From assembly GCA_001970955.1 (NCBI GenBank), contig MPUH01000797.1, forward strand, positions 1 to 34,429: DNA of 34,429 nucleotides, in the 5' to 3' direction. The position numbers and the translations under genes were made by a program. Position 1 is the stretch's first letter, and each line of letters opens with the position of its first letter. The DNA is from Stentor coeruleus. Lineage: Eukaryota > Ciliophora > Heterotrichea > Heterotrichida > Stentoridae. The notes under the pieces are model-generated. The model ran no database searches, was not told the origin of the DNA, and saw only the letters and a list, made by a program, of their open reading frames with translations. Below are positions 18,951 through 29,585 of the stretch, piece after piece.

Positions 18951-19168
18951 TATTTTCTATAGTATTCATAAAGATAAAATATTCATTAGATAAGGTAATA
19001 ATACTATAAATTATGTTTTATATATGCATTTACTATAAAAATAAACATAAAGTATTACTGAAAAACAATAATCATCTTCAGATAATTTCAATTGATTCAT
19101 ATTAACAAGATTAATCTAATAATATAACTATTGTTACCCTAACTATAATCAGACAAAAAAAAACTAAA

Positions 19169-20998
19169 TTATTCGCAAGCAAATTTATTATCGAAACTTG
19201 TAAGGGCGATCGCAAAAGCCATCAACGGTGAAAAGGGCCACTGGAAATCCAAATTAAACATCTGCTCACCAACTCTTCCAAATTGCAAATAAATCTTATT
19301 CTCATCTTTATCATCAATAAGTTGGAAGTTCTTCACTGATGCCTTATCAACTCTTCCATTAAAATTCAAAACAAATGCTTGAACATCTACATATTAAATA
19401 CGTTCATTCCATTTGGGTGGTTTATTAAAAAAGCAAAGTATACTTGCAGTCCTCCCTTCTTTATAATTGACTAAAATGCTTTCATTTTTCTAAATACCCA
19501 ATACATTTATAGGTTTCCATATAGCAGCTTCATTATTAGCAGTTAACCCTGGAGTAAGTACTCTCATTTTTCTAGGTCCTTTTGATCCCATAATATTGGA
19601 TTCCTATATATATAATACATAAAGAACTACTCCAAGTTCTGTTCTAATATTATTAGCATTAGCTCCTCTACGTTTAGGGTTTAATCCTGAATCATAGACC
19701 ATAAATTCAGTACCTAAAAAGTTAGATCGGACTTTACCTAAAAAAGATTGACTTTTTGTGTTGAAGTCCTTTTGATTCATTGTCATCATATAATTCGATG
19801 TTCTATTCCCAGCACGTTTTTTTCCTGCAAGCAAAAAGTTCATCCCTTCTGATGTTTGCATATAATATTTAGGGAATAATCTATTGAATCCAGATTTATC
19901 TCTTCTGATAGAACATTGTAAAGTTATCCCTTTGACTAATGGGCTTATAAGGAATTTCTTCATATCTTTCATTTCATTTGCTATGATTTCTCTAATATTA
20001 ACTGTTGGCTGGCGGGCTATAGGTTTAGGAAGTTCTTTAACTTCTTCAGGTCTTTTTTGCCCTTCACCTCCAGGGGTTATAACTTCAATTTTAACTTTTT
20101 CTTCATCAATACGGCTTTTAGGAACCTCTTCTGGCCTTTGTAATGGTATATGTTGAGGTTTTTCTTCAGGTTTATAAACTTCTTCAGGTTTATATCTTTG
20201 TTCATCTTTAGGTTTTTCTTGATAAACTACAGGATACTGTGGTTGTTGTGGGATTGGGTTTTGTATATAAACAGGTTTATTTTCATCAATTTTCTTATGC
20301 ATTTCCTGCAGAGTTTTTGATGGGGTGTTTTTTATAGCCATTCTCTCATCAAGTTTGACTTCTTCAATTTCATCATTTTTTATGACTGTAACTTCAGCTT
20401 TTATTGGTCCTGGGAGAATATCAAATTGACTTCGACCATAATTCGGCTCGAAATTTCCAAGTCCTTGAGTAAATCCTTTAAGTGCCTTTGTCCCTGAAAT
20501 CTCTTTTTCATTAAACACGGCACCTGAATATAAAAGTCCATCTAAAGGTGCTGCTTCAAGTTTATTGTTACCTAAAAGACCACCTGATGTTATTGATATA
20601 TTCCCACCAGGTCGATTTAAGAGTTGGTTTTTTTTAGCTTCAAGCATTTTTGCTCGCATTTGAGATGAACTCCCGGGTCTTGTTGATGTTGGTGGACGAT
20701 TTTGAGGCTCTTCTACTGGACTTTCATCGATAAAGTTAACAAAACCCACCTTTTCATTTTGAGCCTTTTTTACAGGCTGGATGGGAGCTTCTTGATTTGA
20801 TTCGGGAAAGCCGCGAGATGGAGGTCCTGTGTAATAGTTTTCATAGCCTGAAGGCTTCACTTCTATATCAAACTCTTTTTCAAATGTGGCTTTTGGGGCT
20901 TTTTCTTGCTGGTAGTAAGGAGGTGGGGTACCTGGCTCGTCAGCTTCAAAGTCACTGCTAGAGTCTTCTAAAAAGTTACGCTCTCCAAACATGTTCAT
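19169..20998 (-). CDS. Tubby-like protein, four exons
   Basis: Three 15-nt introns (19604-19618, 19490-19504, 19387-19401) must be removed to read the C-terminal Tubby domain whole, giving about 594 residues. The first 340 are Pro-, Glu- and Lys-rich and probably disordered, with repeats of the type YKPEE. The Tubby domain starts near PLVKGITLQCSIRRDKSGF, continues through LLAGKKRAGNRTSNY and RSNFLGTEFMVYDSGLNP, then after splicing SNIMGSKGPRKMRVL, VLNFNGRVDKASVKNFQ and LQFGRVGEQMF, and ends ALTSFDNKFACE, the classic family ending. The family binds PI(4,5)P2 and, with IFT-A, carries membrane proteins into cilia; the basic residues in the PIP2-binding region are kept. A ciliary trafficking role is a reasonable inference. 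Without the introns the domain would be cut before its last third. Confidence 0.95.
19387..19401 (-). other. 15-nt intron (third of Tubby gene)
   Basis: GTATTTAATATGTAG, phase 1. Its in-frame TAA would stop translation if retained. Removal gives WNEHVQAFVLNFNGR, which matches the family. Confidence 0.95.
19490..19504 (-). other. 15-nt intron (second of Tubby gene)
   Basis: GTATTGGGTATTTAG, phase 0, in-frame TAG at its end. Removal joins AIWKPIN to KNESILVNY. Confidence 0.93.
19604..19618 (-). other. 15-nt intron (first of Tubby gene)
   Basis: GTATTATATATATAG, phase 0, in-frame TAG at its end. Removal joins ELGVVLY to ESNIMGSKGPRKM, matching the Tubby family (NVLGFKGPRKM in animals). Confidence 0.95.
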
Positions 20999-21780
20999 TT
21001 TATTAATATACAGGATTTTATTGTAATTAAATCAGAAGGGTTTTGTAGGAAGGAGGCTGAAGATTTAAATTAAGATATGGTGTTGAAGAAGTTTTTTTTG
21101 GGTTTTTGGAAGGCGATTAAGTCGATTTTTATGATTTTTTAGATTTTTTTATTGATGAAGTTTGGTTTGGATTAGAAATAAAGGGTATTTTTAATAGAAT
21201 ATAGATAAAATTGGAAAATTTAGAGGGAAATTAGAGATAAGAAATATGTGGATTTTGGGTTATTTCAGTTTAATGTGTTGTGAATTTTCTATATAATATG
21301 TAATAATATAGGCTTTAAGAAATTAGAAAGGAATATTATAGTGATTTTCATGGATTAGGTTAATAAATAGGTGGAATATGGGTATTAAAGGTTTAATTAC
21401 TTCTATTTTTTAAGTTACATTCAAAATTCTTTGGAAGATCATGATATTATTGGAGATCTTAAGATCTATTAGATAATAATTTGATTTATACAAATTATCA
21501 TTAACAACATTTATTTAATTATAAAGCATGTATTACCATAAACTCTAAGAAATAAAAGATAATCTCAGCCAAAATATCCCTTATTTCAAAAAAATAGCAT
21601 TTATCCTAAATACCTCTATTCAAATATTTTATATTTTTTCCCTAATAACACACTCAATAGCATGACAAACTTTATGCAATCAGTCCACAAGTCATTAATC
21701 TATAAAACTTCCTAAAAACTATTCTTCAATCAGTCCTCTCTAAACTTATATTATGAATCTACATTATAAAACATAAACTC
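20999..21780. other. divergent intergenic region with sharp skew flip
   Basis: From 21000 to about 21400 the plus strand is G-rich and C-poor (5' flank of the minus-strand Tubby gene). From about 21500 to 21780 it is C/A-rich and G-poor (5' flank of the plus-strand gene at 21781). The flip lies near 21420-21480. Both promoters should lie here; no further motif is recognised. Confidence 0.5.
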
Positions 21781-23382
21781 ATGGAAGCATTTAATTGCTC
21801 AATATTTGAATGTAAAAACTCTGGCCTATACCTTTGCGACGATCCAGACCATAAAGAACTGAAATTCTGTCGTCCTCACTCAAAACTCCATTATTCAGTC
21901 TGCCAAATCCCAGGATCAACACCATGTAAAAAGCAAGTCAGATTAATCGAAAACATAAACACCTTACCTTCTTATCTTTAAGACAACATAAAAATAGCTT
22001 CATTTCATAAAAACTTAATCTTCATGTCTATAAAAACCAAAATAATTGAACTTTCCGAAGCTGTAGTAAAAGTTTTACATTTAAAACAATTCGGGAGTTC
22101 AAAAATAGCAAAACAAGAAGATTTGGAACAAGTTTTTATTAGAAAAGGGGAAAAACTAGCTAATTTCATAGCCAAATTATCAAATCGAGATGATATAAAA
22201 ATCGATTATATATGCGAAAAATTCATAAAATCATTACAAAAAATTATAATAAACTTAGAATGTGATAAAAACACCCTAATAAACCAAACTAAAAGGTTAT
22301 TCCAAAACTACCATTCAGCAATTGAAACTAAACGTATAGAATTACTTAATATTTTCTTTTCAAAAGCAGAAAATCAACTGAATTTTCATAAGGAAATTAA
22401 AAAGAACTTCATTTTCAAAGTAAAATTTGAAGATGAAAAAATGAGATTCCTTGGTGAGTATATTTTTAGGGATATAGTCAGAATTAGTGATTTTGTTAAG
22501 AATTTTAATGATTTTTTCAAACCATTTTTTAGTTCTGAACCAGTAAATATTGACCTTTTTTTTAATGAGTTAGAGTTTGAGTTGACGAAAAGTAAAACTG
22601 AAAATACAGAAATTTTAGTTAGGGAAGTGAATAATTTGTTTCAGGCTGTTTGGAGAAAAATTGTGTATCAACAGTGTGATTTGGTTATGTTTGAGATGCC
22701 AGGAAAAGATCAGGCTATAAATATTACTAATGATTGGAATATAGCTTTTTCTTTTGTGCAGGTTAACTGTAAAATGACTATGTATTCAGTGACTGAGATG
22801 TCTGATGAAGATTTGATAATTGTTTTATGCAATGGAAGCCTTAATTATATTGTTTATTACAATGGACAGCAAGGTATGATATTGAAAATTTTCAAAGCGG
22901 ACATACTTCAAATTGCTTCAGGGTCAACTTTGAGTAATATCGTAATATGGCAATACCCACAAAATACTTGTTATATATACAGTCTAGAGAATGGGAAGCT
23001 TATAGAAAAGACAAGTATTGATTTATGTTTGGGGTATGGTGAAATAATATCACATATCGTTTTTACTCCTGAGCTTAGTAAACTTGTATATGTTGTTAAT
23101 GGAAATCAGTTTCATAGTCTTGCTTTTAAAAAGTTAAGGGCGAATATTACTTTAAATTTAAACAATGAGCCATGCACTAGTATGAAATATTCTCACGATT
23201 CAAGATTTATAGTCATAAAATCAGAAAACAATATAAAAATCCTCAATGACTATCTTATTATGGTCTACGACAATAAGCTTTTAGGGGATAAAATCATCAT
23301 TTCCAAAAATAAAAAAGCAACTTTTGTGCTTTCGAAATACAAAAACAGCATAATAATCCTAAAAATCAAAAATCAGGCTTAG
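21781..23382 (+). CDS. Cys/His-head protein, paralogue A, interrupted by in-frame TAA
   Basis: Two frames, 21781-21981 (66 codons) and 22024-23382 (452 codons), are in the same phase and separated by 14 codons after a TAA at 21979-21981. They align with the single long neighbour at 23497-25257 across the stop: SYL-stop-DNIKI here against SYILSKNIKL there. So one gene is likely, carrying a nonsense codon, read-through or a sequencing error. No GT-AG intron removes the stop. The head has Cys/His pairs (NCSIFECKNSG, LCDDPDHK, FCRPHSKLH) that look like a B-box-type zinc site. A helical middle (KAENQLNFHKEIKK) follows, then a beta-rich part with motifs shared with the neighbour (IASGSTLSN, YNGQQG) that may form a propeller. 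The family is not recognised. Confidence 0.65.
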
Positions 23383-23496
23383 ATCCTTTAATCTAAAAAA
23401 GTATTTCTTCAAACCCTTATCTTTTATCATAAAATTTCTATAAAATCAAAAATGCTTAAAAATATTTTTATATATGTAGAAATTTAGTTAATATAA

Positions 23497-25257
23497 ATGG
23501 AAAGATTTTGCTGTTGTGTTCAAGGCTGTGGTGAAGAAGCTTTATTCAGGTGTGAGAAAAGTCATTCTAACCTATTTCTTTGCAACACCCACCGTAGAGC
23601 ACATCGAGTTGACTGTGAGTATCAAAGGATGCATAATAAAAGTAGACAAGAAAGAAAATCAAGGATAATTTATGGTTTAATACCTGAATCATATATATTA
23701 TCTAAAAATATAAAGCTTATTTGTAGTCAAAATTCAGGAGAATTCGCTTGTTTACATACTATACCAGTATCTATACCTACTGATTATTATGAATCTTTAA
23801 AAAGGATGTCTCATACTTTTATTGATATTATTATGAAGATACCAAAAGCTAAAATAGATCTTTTCGTACCTTATGAGTGCAAAATGTTTAAGAAAGCTTT
23901 AAAAATGATTGTTTATAATATCAAAGTTGATGAAGATAGTTTTATAAAAAAAGTTTTAGAAGTTTATAAGAAATATCATTCAGAACTCTTTTCTTGCTTG
24001 ATTACAGGAATTAGTGCATTTTTAAATAAAGCGGAAAATGAACTTTTACTACCTAGACTGATAAAAAAAATGTTATTCTTTAACCTTGATCTTGAAGAAG
24101 AAAAACAAAAATTCTTATACTCCTATCTCGACAAAGACTATATTGACTTTCAAAATTTCCATAGACAATTTTATTCTTTCTTCAAAGATTTCATTGGAGA
24201 CAAATATCGTGATCTCTCTAGACATATTGAAACTTTAGAAACCCAATATAAAAATGATTTGATGGAACAAAAAAAAATATGTGAAGAGAGTCTTGCAAAT
24301 ATCACTTGTAAACTATGGGATGAAATTGCATATCAGCGCTTAGCAATATTTGTATATGTAATTCCAGGTGATTTAGAAGCAGTTTGCATATCAAATAATT
24401 GGATAATGATATCATGTATGGTTTTAGTACGTGAAAAGATAAAATTTCATTCAATAGTTGAGTTATCAGAAAGAGAACTTCTTATAACATTAAGAATTAA
24501 AAAAAATATGGAAGATGAGAATGTTATTGGGAAAAATAAAAAATATGATTATTATTTTATTTACTATAATGGCTTTGAAAGCTCATTAGTAAATATATTA
24601 TCTATGGATTTGTTAATGGTTGCATCAGGGAGTACAATGTCTAATGTAATAATTTGTTATGATAAACCTTATAGATTCGCTAATTATGCTATAGAAAACA
24701 AGGCTATGGTTGAGAAAAATGAATTTGCAATAGGAATAGATGCACAAGAAGTTGTGACTGGGCTTGTTTTTATAAGTTATTTAAACAAACTTTTGATTTC
24801 TACAGCTAATGAGTCTATAATATCGTATGTTATAGGGGAGTTCAAAGTTAAAATCCCTTTAAATCTCAATGGTGAGACTTGTGTTGACCTAAAATATTAC
24901 CCTGAAAAAAACTTAATCCTGTTTAAAACCCCTAATTTACTTAAGGTTTTCAATAGTTTCATGCAGTTGATTAAGAGCTTTGACATAGAAGGCAATCAAG
25001 CTGTGGGTATTGTCACTTTAAACTCTGAAATCATGATTTTTATTATGTCTGATCAAAGTTTAGTTGGCATCAGAACTGATTCAGATACATATGAACCTTA
25101 TGCTCCTAGTTATTCAACTTTTGTCAAAGTAGAAAACTGCTTATCATGGTCTTTTGATTTCGATAGCAGCAATAATGGACCTAAAAAATATGACGATTAC
25201 ATCCACAGAACGTTTTCTGTACCTGATTCCCACTTAGATCTTGAAGCAAGTAATTAG
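23497..25257 (+). CDS. Cys/His-head protein, paralogue B, 586 aa
   Basis: Intact tandem paralogue of the gene 115 bases upstream. The N-terminus has spaced Cys and His (CCCVQGCGEEA, FRCEKSH, FLCNTHRRAH), a layout like a B-box or related treble-clef zinc site; metal binding is inferred. Residues about 95-270 are helical with LNKAENELLLP and LEEEKQKFLYSYL, matching paralogue A. The rest is beta-rich with VIPGDLEAVCISNNW, YYNGFESS, MVASGSTMSN and LNLNGETCVDLKY, each with a clear partner in A; the spacing suggests a beta-propeller-like fold, but no WD or Kelch signature is clean. The tail after about 545 (Ser, Asp, Tyr-rich) is absent from A. The pair resembles ciliate B-box/propeller families only in outline; function is unknown. 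Confidence 0.8.
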   Translation: MERFCCCVQGCGEEALFRCEKSHSNLFLCNTHRRAHRVDCEYQRMHNKSRQERKSRIIYGLIPESYILSKNIKLICSQNSGEFACLHTIPVSIPTDYYESLKRMSHTFIDIIMKIPKAKIDLFVPYECKMFKKALKMIVYNIKVDEDSFIKKVLEVYKKYHSELFSCLITGISAFLNKAENELLLPRLIKKMLFFNLDLEEEKQKFLYSYLDKDYIDFQNFHRQFYSFFKDFIGDKYRDLSRHIETLETQYKNDLMEQKKICEESLANITCKLWDEIAYQRLAIFVYVIPGDLEAVCISNNWIMISCMVLVREKIKFHSIVELSERELLITLRIKKNMEDENVIGKNKKYDYYFIYYNGFESSLVNILSMDLLMVASGSTMSNVIICYDKPYRFANYAIENKAMVEKNEFAIGIDAQEVVTGLVFISYLNKLLISTANESIISYVIGEFKVKIPLNLNGETCVDLKYYPEKNLILFKTPNLLKVFNSFMQLIKSFDIEGNQAVGIVTLNSEIMIFIMSDQSLVGIRTDSDTYEPYAPSYSTFVKVENCLSWSFDFDSSNNGPKKYDDYIHRTFSVPDSHLDLEASN

Positions 25258-25431
25258 ATTTAGTAATATTTTATAGTTTATATTTTACTATAAATATAAT
25301 TCTAATTAAAAAACTTCATGAAAAATATTTATAGAGAAATATCATAGTATTACTTTAAGCATATAGAGATGGAGATTATATCTTAAGAATTATATTATTA
25401 TAGCAAACTCTTGTTTATAAAATAATAACTA

Positions 25432-26004
25432 ATGGGTCAGAACATTTCATCCAGTGGTTTTTCATGTGTGGATTGTGGTAGTCGGCTTATCACAATTGAA
25501 GATAATGAAGCATCGATAAGAATTAAATATAAAGATCCAACTCCTGAAGACTCTGAAGACTTGAATGATGAAATAACAGTTTTTGAAAGTCCTGTCAAGA
25601 CAAGTGTAAAACAAGACTTTTATGAATCACAAGAAAAATTTCGTCAATTAGATAGTGTCTTGAGTACTCATATAATGACAAGCCCAAATGCAGCTTTTTC
25701 TGATAAAAGATTTTATATGAAAAACAGAATAACAAAACTGAATACGTCAAATATAATACAAAGAAATGAAGATAATTTATTATCAGGACATTCTGATATA
25801 GGGTTTACTTCAAATACTAGTGATTATTTAAGTAAAGATATAGGAAATAGTCCTGGAATTACATCGATTAGATATAAAACTTATTCAAGCAATGCATCGC
25901 CTGTATCTATAAATTTGGTTGATTCAATAAGGAAATGTTATAATAATTCATCGGTTAGGTCGGAAAATATATTAGATGGTATGGGAACTCCAAGGAATTC
26001 ATAG
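25432..26004 (+). CDS. hypothetical protein with MGQN start and CxxC, 190 aa
   Basis: Not recognised. It begins MGQNISSSGFSCVDCGSRL: Gly2 with a small residue at position 6 fits N-myristoylation, and a CxxC pair follows at once. The rest is Ser/Asn/Thr-rich, polar and probably disordered, with many possible phosphorylation sites (TPEDSED, SPVKTS, NSPGITS, GTPRNS). There is no membrane span. The ATG follows an AT-rich leader 174 bases after the previous gene in the same direction; the 3' flank from 26005 is G-rich and C-poor, as for other plus-strand genes. Confidence 0.7.
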   Translation: MGQNISSSGFSCVDCGSRLITIEDNEASIRIKYKDPTPEDSEDLNDEITVFESPVKTSVKQDFYESQEKFRQLDSVLSTHIMTSPNAAFSDKRFYMKNRITKLNTSNIIQRNEDNLLSGHSDIGFTSNTSDYLSKDIGNSPGITSIRYKTYSSNASPVSINLVDSIRKCYNNSSVRSENILDGMGTPRNS

Positions 26005-26561
26005 TATGTTATAAGTTAAGTAATTATGTAAATTATAAGGATTAGAAGTTTGGTTTGATAGTTTTTTGGTATGAGATAGGGTTTGGAAATTGGAGGATAG
26101 AGGAAAAAGAGTTGGCTGATTAAGAGTTTTAGATAAGAAATTTTGGATTAGAGGTTTTTATTGATTTTATATAGAAATAGTTTTATTGGAAGATTTAGGG
26201 GATATTAAATTTATGATTTTATATTGGTAAAAAGTCATATAATTTGATATTGGATTAAAGAAGGAATATTCTTGATAATTAATTTTGGTATTGCTTCCTA
26301 GAAATAATTTTATTGTATAATTTATAATATTAAATCATTATTATAAAAACTTATTCCTTTTTATATATTCCAATTATAAATCTTATATTCCTTCATATAT
26401 TAAAGTATATATTCCTATATAAAAACTTATATTACTAATATAAAATTATATATCTTTTATCCAATCAAAATAAAAAATAGCATCAATTCAATCAAAACTT
26501 CCTTTACTCTAAATAAAAACCCATAAAATTTCTTCTTTCTATCTAAAAAACTAATAATTTA
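26005..26561. other. convergent intergenic region with skew flip
   Basis: The stretch 26005-26280 is G-rich and C-poor (3' flank of the plus-strand gene). The stretch 26340-26561 is C-richer and G-poor (3' flank of the minus-strand PX gene). Three copies of TATATTCC start at 26364, 26384 and 26408, giving a loose 20-24 base period. No gene is seen. Confidence 0.45.
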
Positions 26562-27914
26562 TTAATATGTAATTGAAAGTTGTTCTATAAGTTGACCCCA
26601 AATTAAATGAAACTGCAGTGACTCATCACTTTTTTTCTTAAACCCAGCAGCCATCTTATTTTGTAGCTGAGTCAAAGATTCACCCATAATCTTTTCACAC
26701 TGAGTAAAACATGCACAATTAAAATACCCAAAAACTTCTTTTAGCTCATTAAAATTTGTTTTTCCTAAACTACATTTATAATTCGCTAAAGCTGTATCTT
26801 TATCTTTAATCAAATCTTTTAATGTTAGCATATCCATTTTATATACCTTTATAGGAATTATCATATCTTCATATATATTTTTTGTGCTTTTCATTATAAA
26901 ATCAGCCCAATTATGTAATGAGTTTTCTACATCTTCGTATATGCTTGCCCCAATTTCATTTTTTATGCTAAGATAATTTTGTTTGGATTCTGATATGATT
27001 TCAGCGTAATTTTGTATAGAATCAGCTAGGGTAACGCTATCATGTATAAGTTTTTTTAGTTTTTCTAGTAGTTCTACAAGTATTTTGTCTGTTTTTATAA
27101 GAAAGGTATTAATGTGTTCGTATTTGTCAAGGAGCTCTTCAAAAATGCATGTTATTTCTTGGTTTAAAGATTTGATTTGACTGATTTTTTGTATTCTATA
27201 AGGTTTTTTCGCTGCTCGAATATATAATTTCAAATCTGCTTCCTTAAGAAAAGCCAAAAACAACTGTGAAGTCCTCAGCACCTGATTACTAGCAGTATTA
27301 TTCAAAAACACTGAATAAAGTACCTGTCTCTTATACAACCCTTTCTCTTCAAGCTTACTCTTAGAACTTTTATGTATTGGCGGAATATAAACCCCAGGAA
27401 AATCATTAACCAACATATCCCTAATCCACAAAAAATCTTCAATTTTCCTTTTTACAAGCCAATTTACAGGCTGTGTATTCACAACAAACTGATAATATTT
27501 CGAAGAAAACAAGCCTGGGTCAACAATTTCAGGGTTACAAACTAAAATCTTCACATCTCCCATTCTACTTAACTCATTATGATTCACAGGCTCAACTTCT
27601 ACAACACTATCTGAAACTTTTCCAAGAACTTTTCTTACTTTTTCTAAAGGATCAATTGGTTTTACTATATTAACCACTTGAGATTTTATAGGTTCTTTTT
27701 TAAGTTTTGGTATAGGCTTATGAGTTTTTTTGAACTCTTGAACACATAAATCAAGTTCTTCTAAAGTCCACTCATCGATATCTGAAGATTTTTTATCTTG
27801 ACAAAAACTCAGGAATGCATCTGAATCATAGTTTAAGTCTAGGATTTCTGCTATTAGAAATTGCTGCTTAGCTTTACGAAAAGCTTGTTGGACATATTCG
27901 GTTTGATCTTGCAT
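26562..27914 (-). CDS. PX-domain (sorting-nexin-like) protein, 450 aa
   Basis: Residues about 120-228 form a Phox-homology domain: YYQFVVNTQ near 140, then the VKRKIEDFLWIRDML block that matches the family's RRYSDFxWLR, then DFPGVYIPPIH, matching the Pro-rich membrane loop. PX domains bind phosphoinositides, mostly PI3P, on endosomes. The position of the usual PI3P-contact Arg appears to be Lys here (RKI for RRY), so specificity is uncertain. Residues 240-440 are long helices that could form a BAR-like dimer, as in sorting nexins. The N-terminal 70 residues are a small helical unit (KQQFLIAEILDLNYDSDAF). An endosomal or retromer-type trafficking role is inferred. The start is ATG at 27914 and the stop is TAA; the 5' flank is almost C-free. 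Confidence 0.85.
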   Translation of the reverse strand: MQDQTEYVQQAFRKAKQQFLIAEILDLNYDSDAFLSFCQDKKSSDIDEWTLEELDLCVQEFKKTHKPIPKLKKEPIKSQVVNIVKPIDPLEKVRKVLGKVSDSVVEVEPVNHNELSRMGDVKILVCNPEIVDPGLFSSKYYQFVVNTQPVNWLVKRKIEDFLWIRDMLVNDFPGVYIPPIHKSSKSKLEEKGLYKRQVLYSVFLNNTASNQVLRTSQLFLAFLKEADLKLYIRAAKKPYRIQKISQIKSLNQEITCIFEELLDKYEHINTFLIKTDKILVELLEKLKKLIHDSVTLADSIQNYAEIISESKQNYLSIKNEIGASIYEDVENSLHNWADFIMKSTKNIYEDMIIPIKVYKMDMLTLKDLIKDKDTALANYKCSLGKTNFNELKEVFGYFNCACFTQCEKIMGESLTQLQNKMAAGFKKKSDESLQFHLIWGQLIEQLSITY

Positions 27915-28904
27915 TATTAATTTTGGATTTAGGAAGGAATTATTGTGGAGGAGAATTTGTGGTGTAGGGTGTTAGGATAAATAATTTTAAGAGGTTTTTT
28001 TATGTGAAGGAGGTTATAGAAAAAAATTTAAATAAAAGAAGGGAGGTATAGGTTTGAGAAGATGAGGTTTTTTTGTGGAGTTAATATGGGGATGCGATTT
28101 TAATAAGTTTGAGTTGATTAGGTTAAGAAAAGTTGGAGGATTTTATGTAAGAAGATGGTAAATTGATTGTTTATGGTGGTTAGGGTGTTGGTGTAAAGAA
28201 ATGGTGTTTGTCATAGGGTTGATAGTAAAATGGTAAGTGTGATTTGAGGATGATTAGTTTATTTTTGACTTTTTGTTGGATAATTAGAGAGAATTTTGAT
28301 CTAAAGCTGGAAATTTTTATCCTCTCTGCTTAAATTTTAGATTTTTTTCTCAATTGAAGAGTAATTACGCTATTTTCTCTATTAAATAGAATAGTATTAT
28401 ATAGATTATAGGATGATTAGATATACCATAGGGTTAGTAGACATACTAGAAGATTATTATAAAGATAATCATTATTTGAAACATAAGTTTTAAAACTATA
28501 TCCTATAATTAGCCTTAGCATCTCACTTGATACGATATTATAACAGTATCTCTATTAATTTCTCTCTAAACACTTCAAACACCAAACTTTTCTCCCATAA
28601 GCCCACCCTATTCTTCTAATAACCTTACCCAATCATCTTCAATCTAAATTCCCACAAACTTATCTTAACCACATCAAACAACCCATCTCAAAATCTTACC
28701 AAAAAAACCTCTAAACACCCGCCATACCTTTCATCAATACACAATCTCCTCATCTTCTCACAATCCATTCATAATCCTATCTGACTCTTTAAAAAAAAAA
28801 ATCCATTCCTACTCCATTCCCTCCTTTACCTCTCATCTAAAACCTGATCATTTTTCTATCAAGCCTCCTTTCAAGCCCTTTATTCATTCTAAAATCTTAT
28901 CTAC
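27915..28904. other. intergenic DNA with the most extreme skew flip
   Basis: A hand count of plus-strand 27961-28140 gives about 55 G and 1 C; 28561-28740 gives about 64 C and 2 G. The change happens near 28350-28550. The left part is the 5' flank of the minus-strand PX gene; the right part is the 3' flank of the minus-strand L12 gene. Telomere-like words lie at 27965-27976 and 28179-28189. No gene is seen. Confidence 0.6.
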
Positions 28905-29417
28905 TTAAGGTTCTGTGGTGTCTAATTCCCCATTCTTAATCATCTCATAAATTTCTTTAGGGGTTTTCTTTTCAATCTGACACCCAACCGATACTGCAGT
29001 GCCAACAATTTCCTTAATTGTCCCTTCAAAACTAACAGCACCACTTCTAGGTCTCATTTCTTTAGCACATTTTCTAATCTGATCCCAAGTCAAGTTCCCA
29101 TTATGTTTGATATTCTTGACTTTTTTCCTATCTCTTGGTGGTTCAGCTAACTCTCTTACCAAAAGAGCAGATGCAGAAGGGATAACTTCAACTGTAGCGA
29201 CTCTATTGATAATTGTGAGTTTTACCATAACTTTGATACCTTTCCATTTCTCAGTTGCTGCCTTGATGTCTTCACCGACCTTTTTTGGCGATAAACCTAA
29301 TGGACCGACTTTAGGAGCTAAACTAGCAGCGGCACCAATTTCGCCTCCAACTGTCTTAAGAATCACTGATTAGATCTTACCAACTCTGGCTTCGCCTGTC
29401 TCTACCTTAGGTGGCAT
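28905..29417 (-). CDS. RPL12: 60S ribosomal protein L12 (uL11)
   Basis: Cytosolic large-subunit protein at the base of the P-stalk that helps form the GTPase-associated centre. Exon 1 (29417-29381) encodes MPPKVETGEARV; a 15-nt intron at 29366-29380 is removed; exon 2 continues VILKTVGGEIGAAASLAPK. The spliced protein is 165 residues, the same length as the human one, and lines up without gaps at the start (human MPPKFDPNEIKVV). Family hallmarks are LGLSPKKVGEDI, VKLTIINRVATVEVIPSASALLV, EPPRDRKK and GTAVSVGC. The intron splits a Val codon after its first base. Without splicing, the N-terminal 13 residues would be missed. The stop is TAA at 28905-28907. This gene fixes the intron length for the genome. 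Confidence 0.97.
29366..29380 (-). other. 15-nt intron of RPL12
   Basis: GTAAGATCTAATCAG, phase 1, containing an in-frame TAA if retained. Family conservation on both sides makes this the most secure intron in the window. Confidence 0.97.
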
Positions 29418-29585
29418 TTAATGGATAATAAATGGAATACTTTCCCTTTTTTGCTTGACTTGGTATATAAAAATTACACTTGAAGACTATGCTGATTATA
29501 TTTAAGAAAGTATAAGAATAAGTTTGTTATGGTATAAAAAAACAAGTTATTTTTATAAATTCGAATTATTTTAAGTCATATTTTA

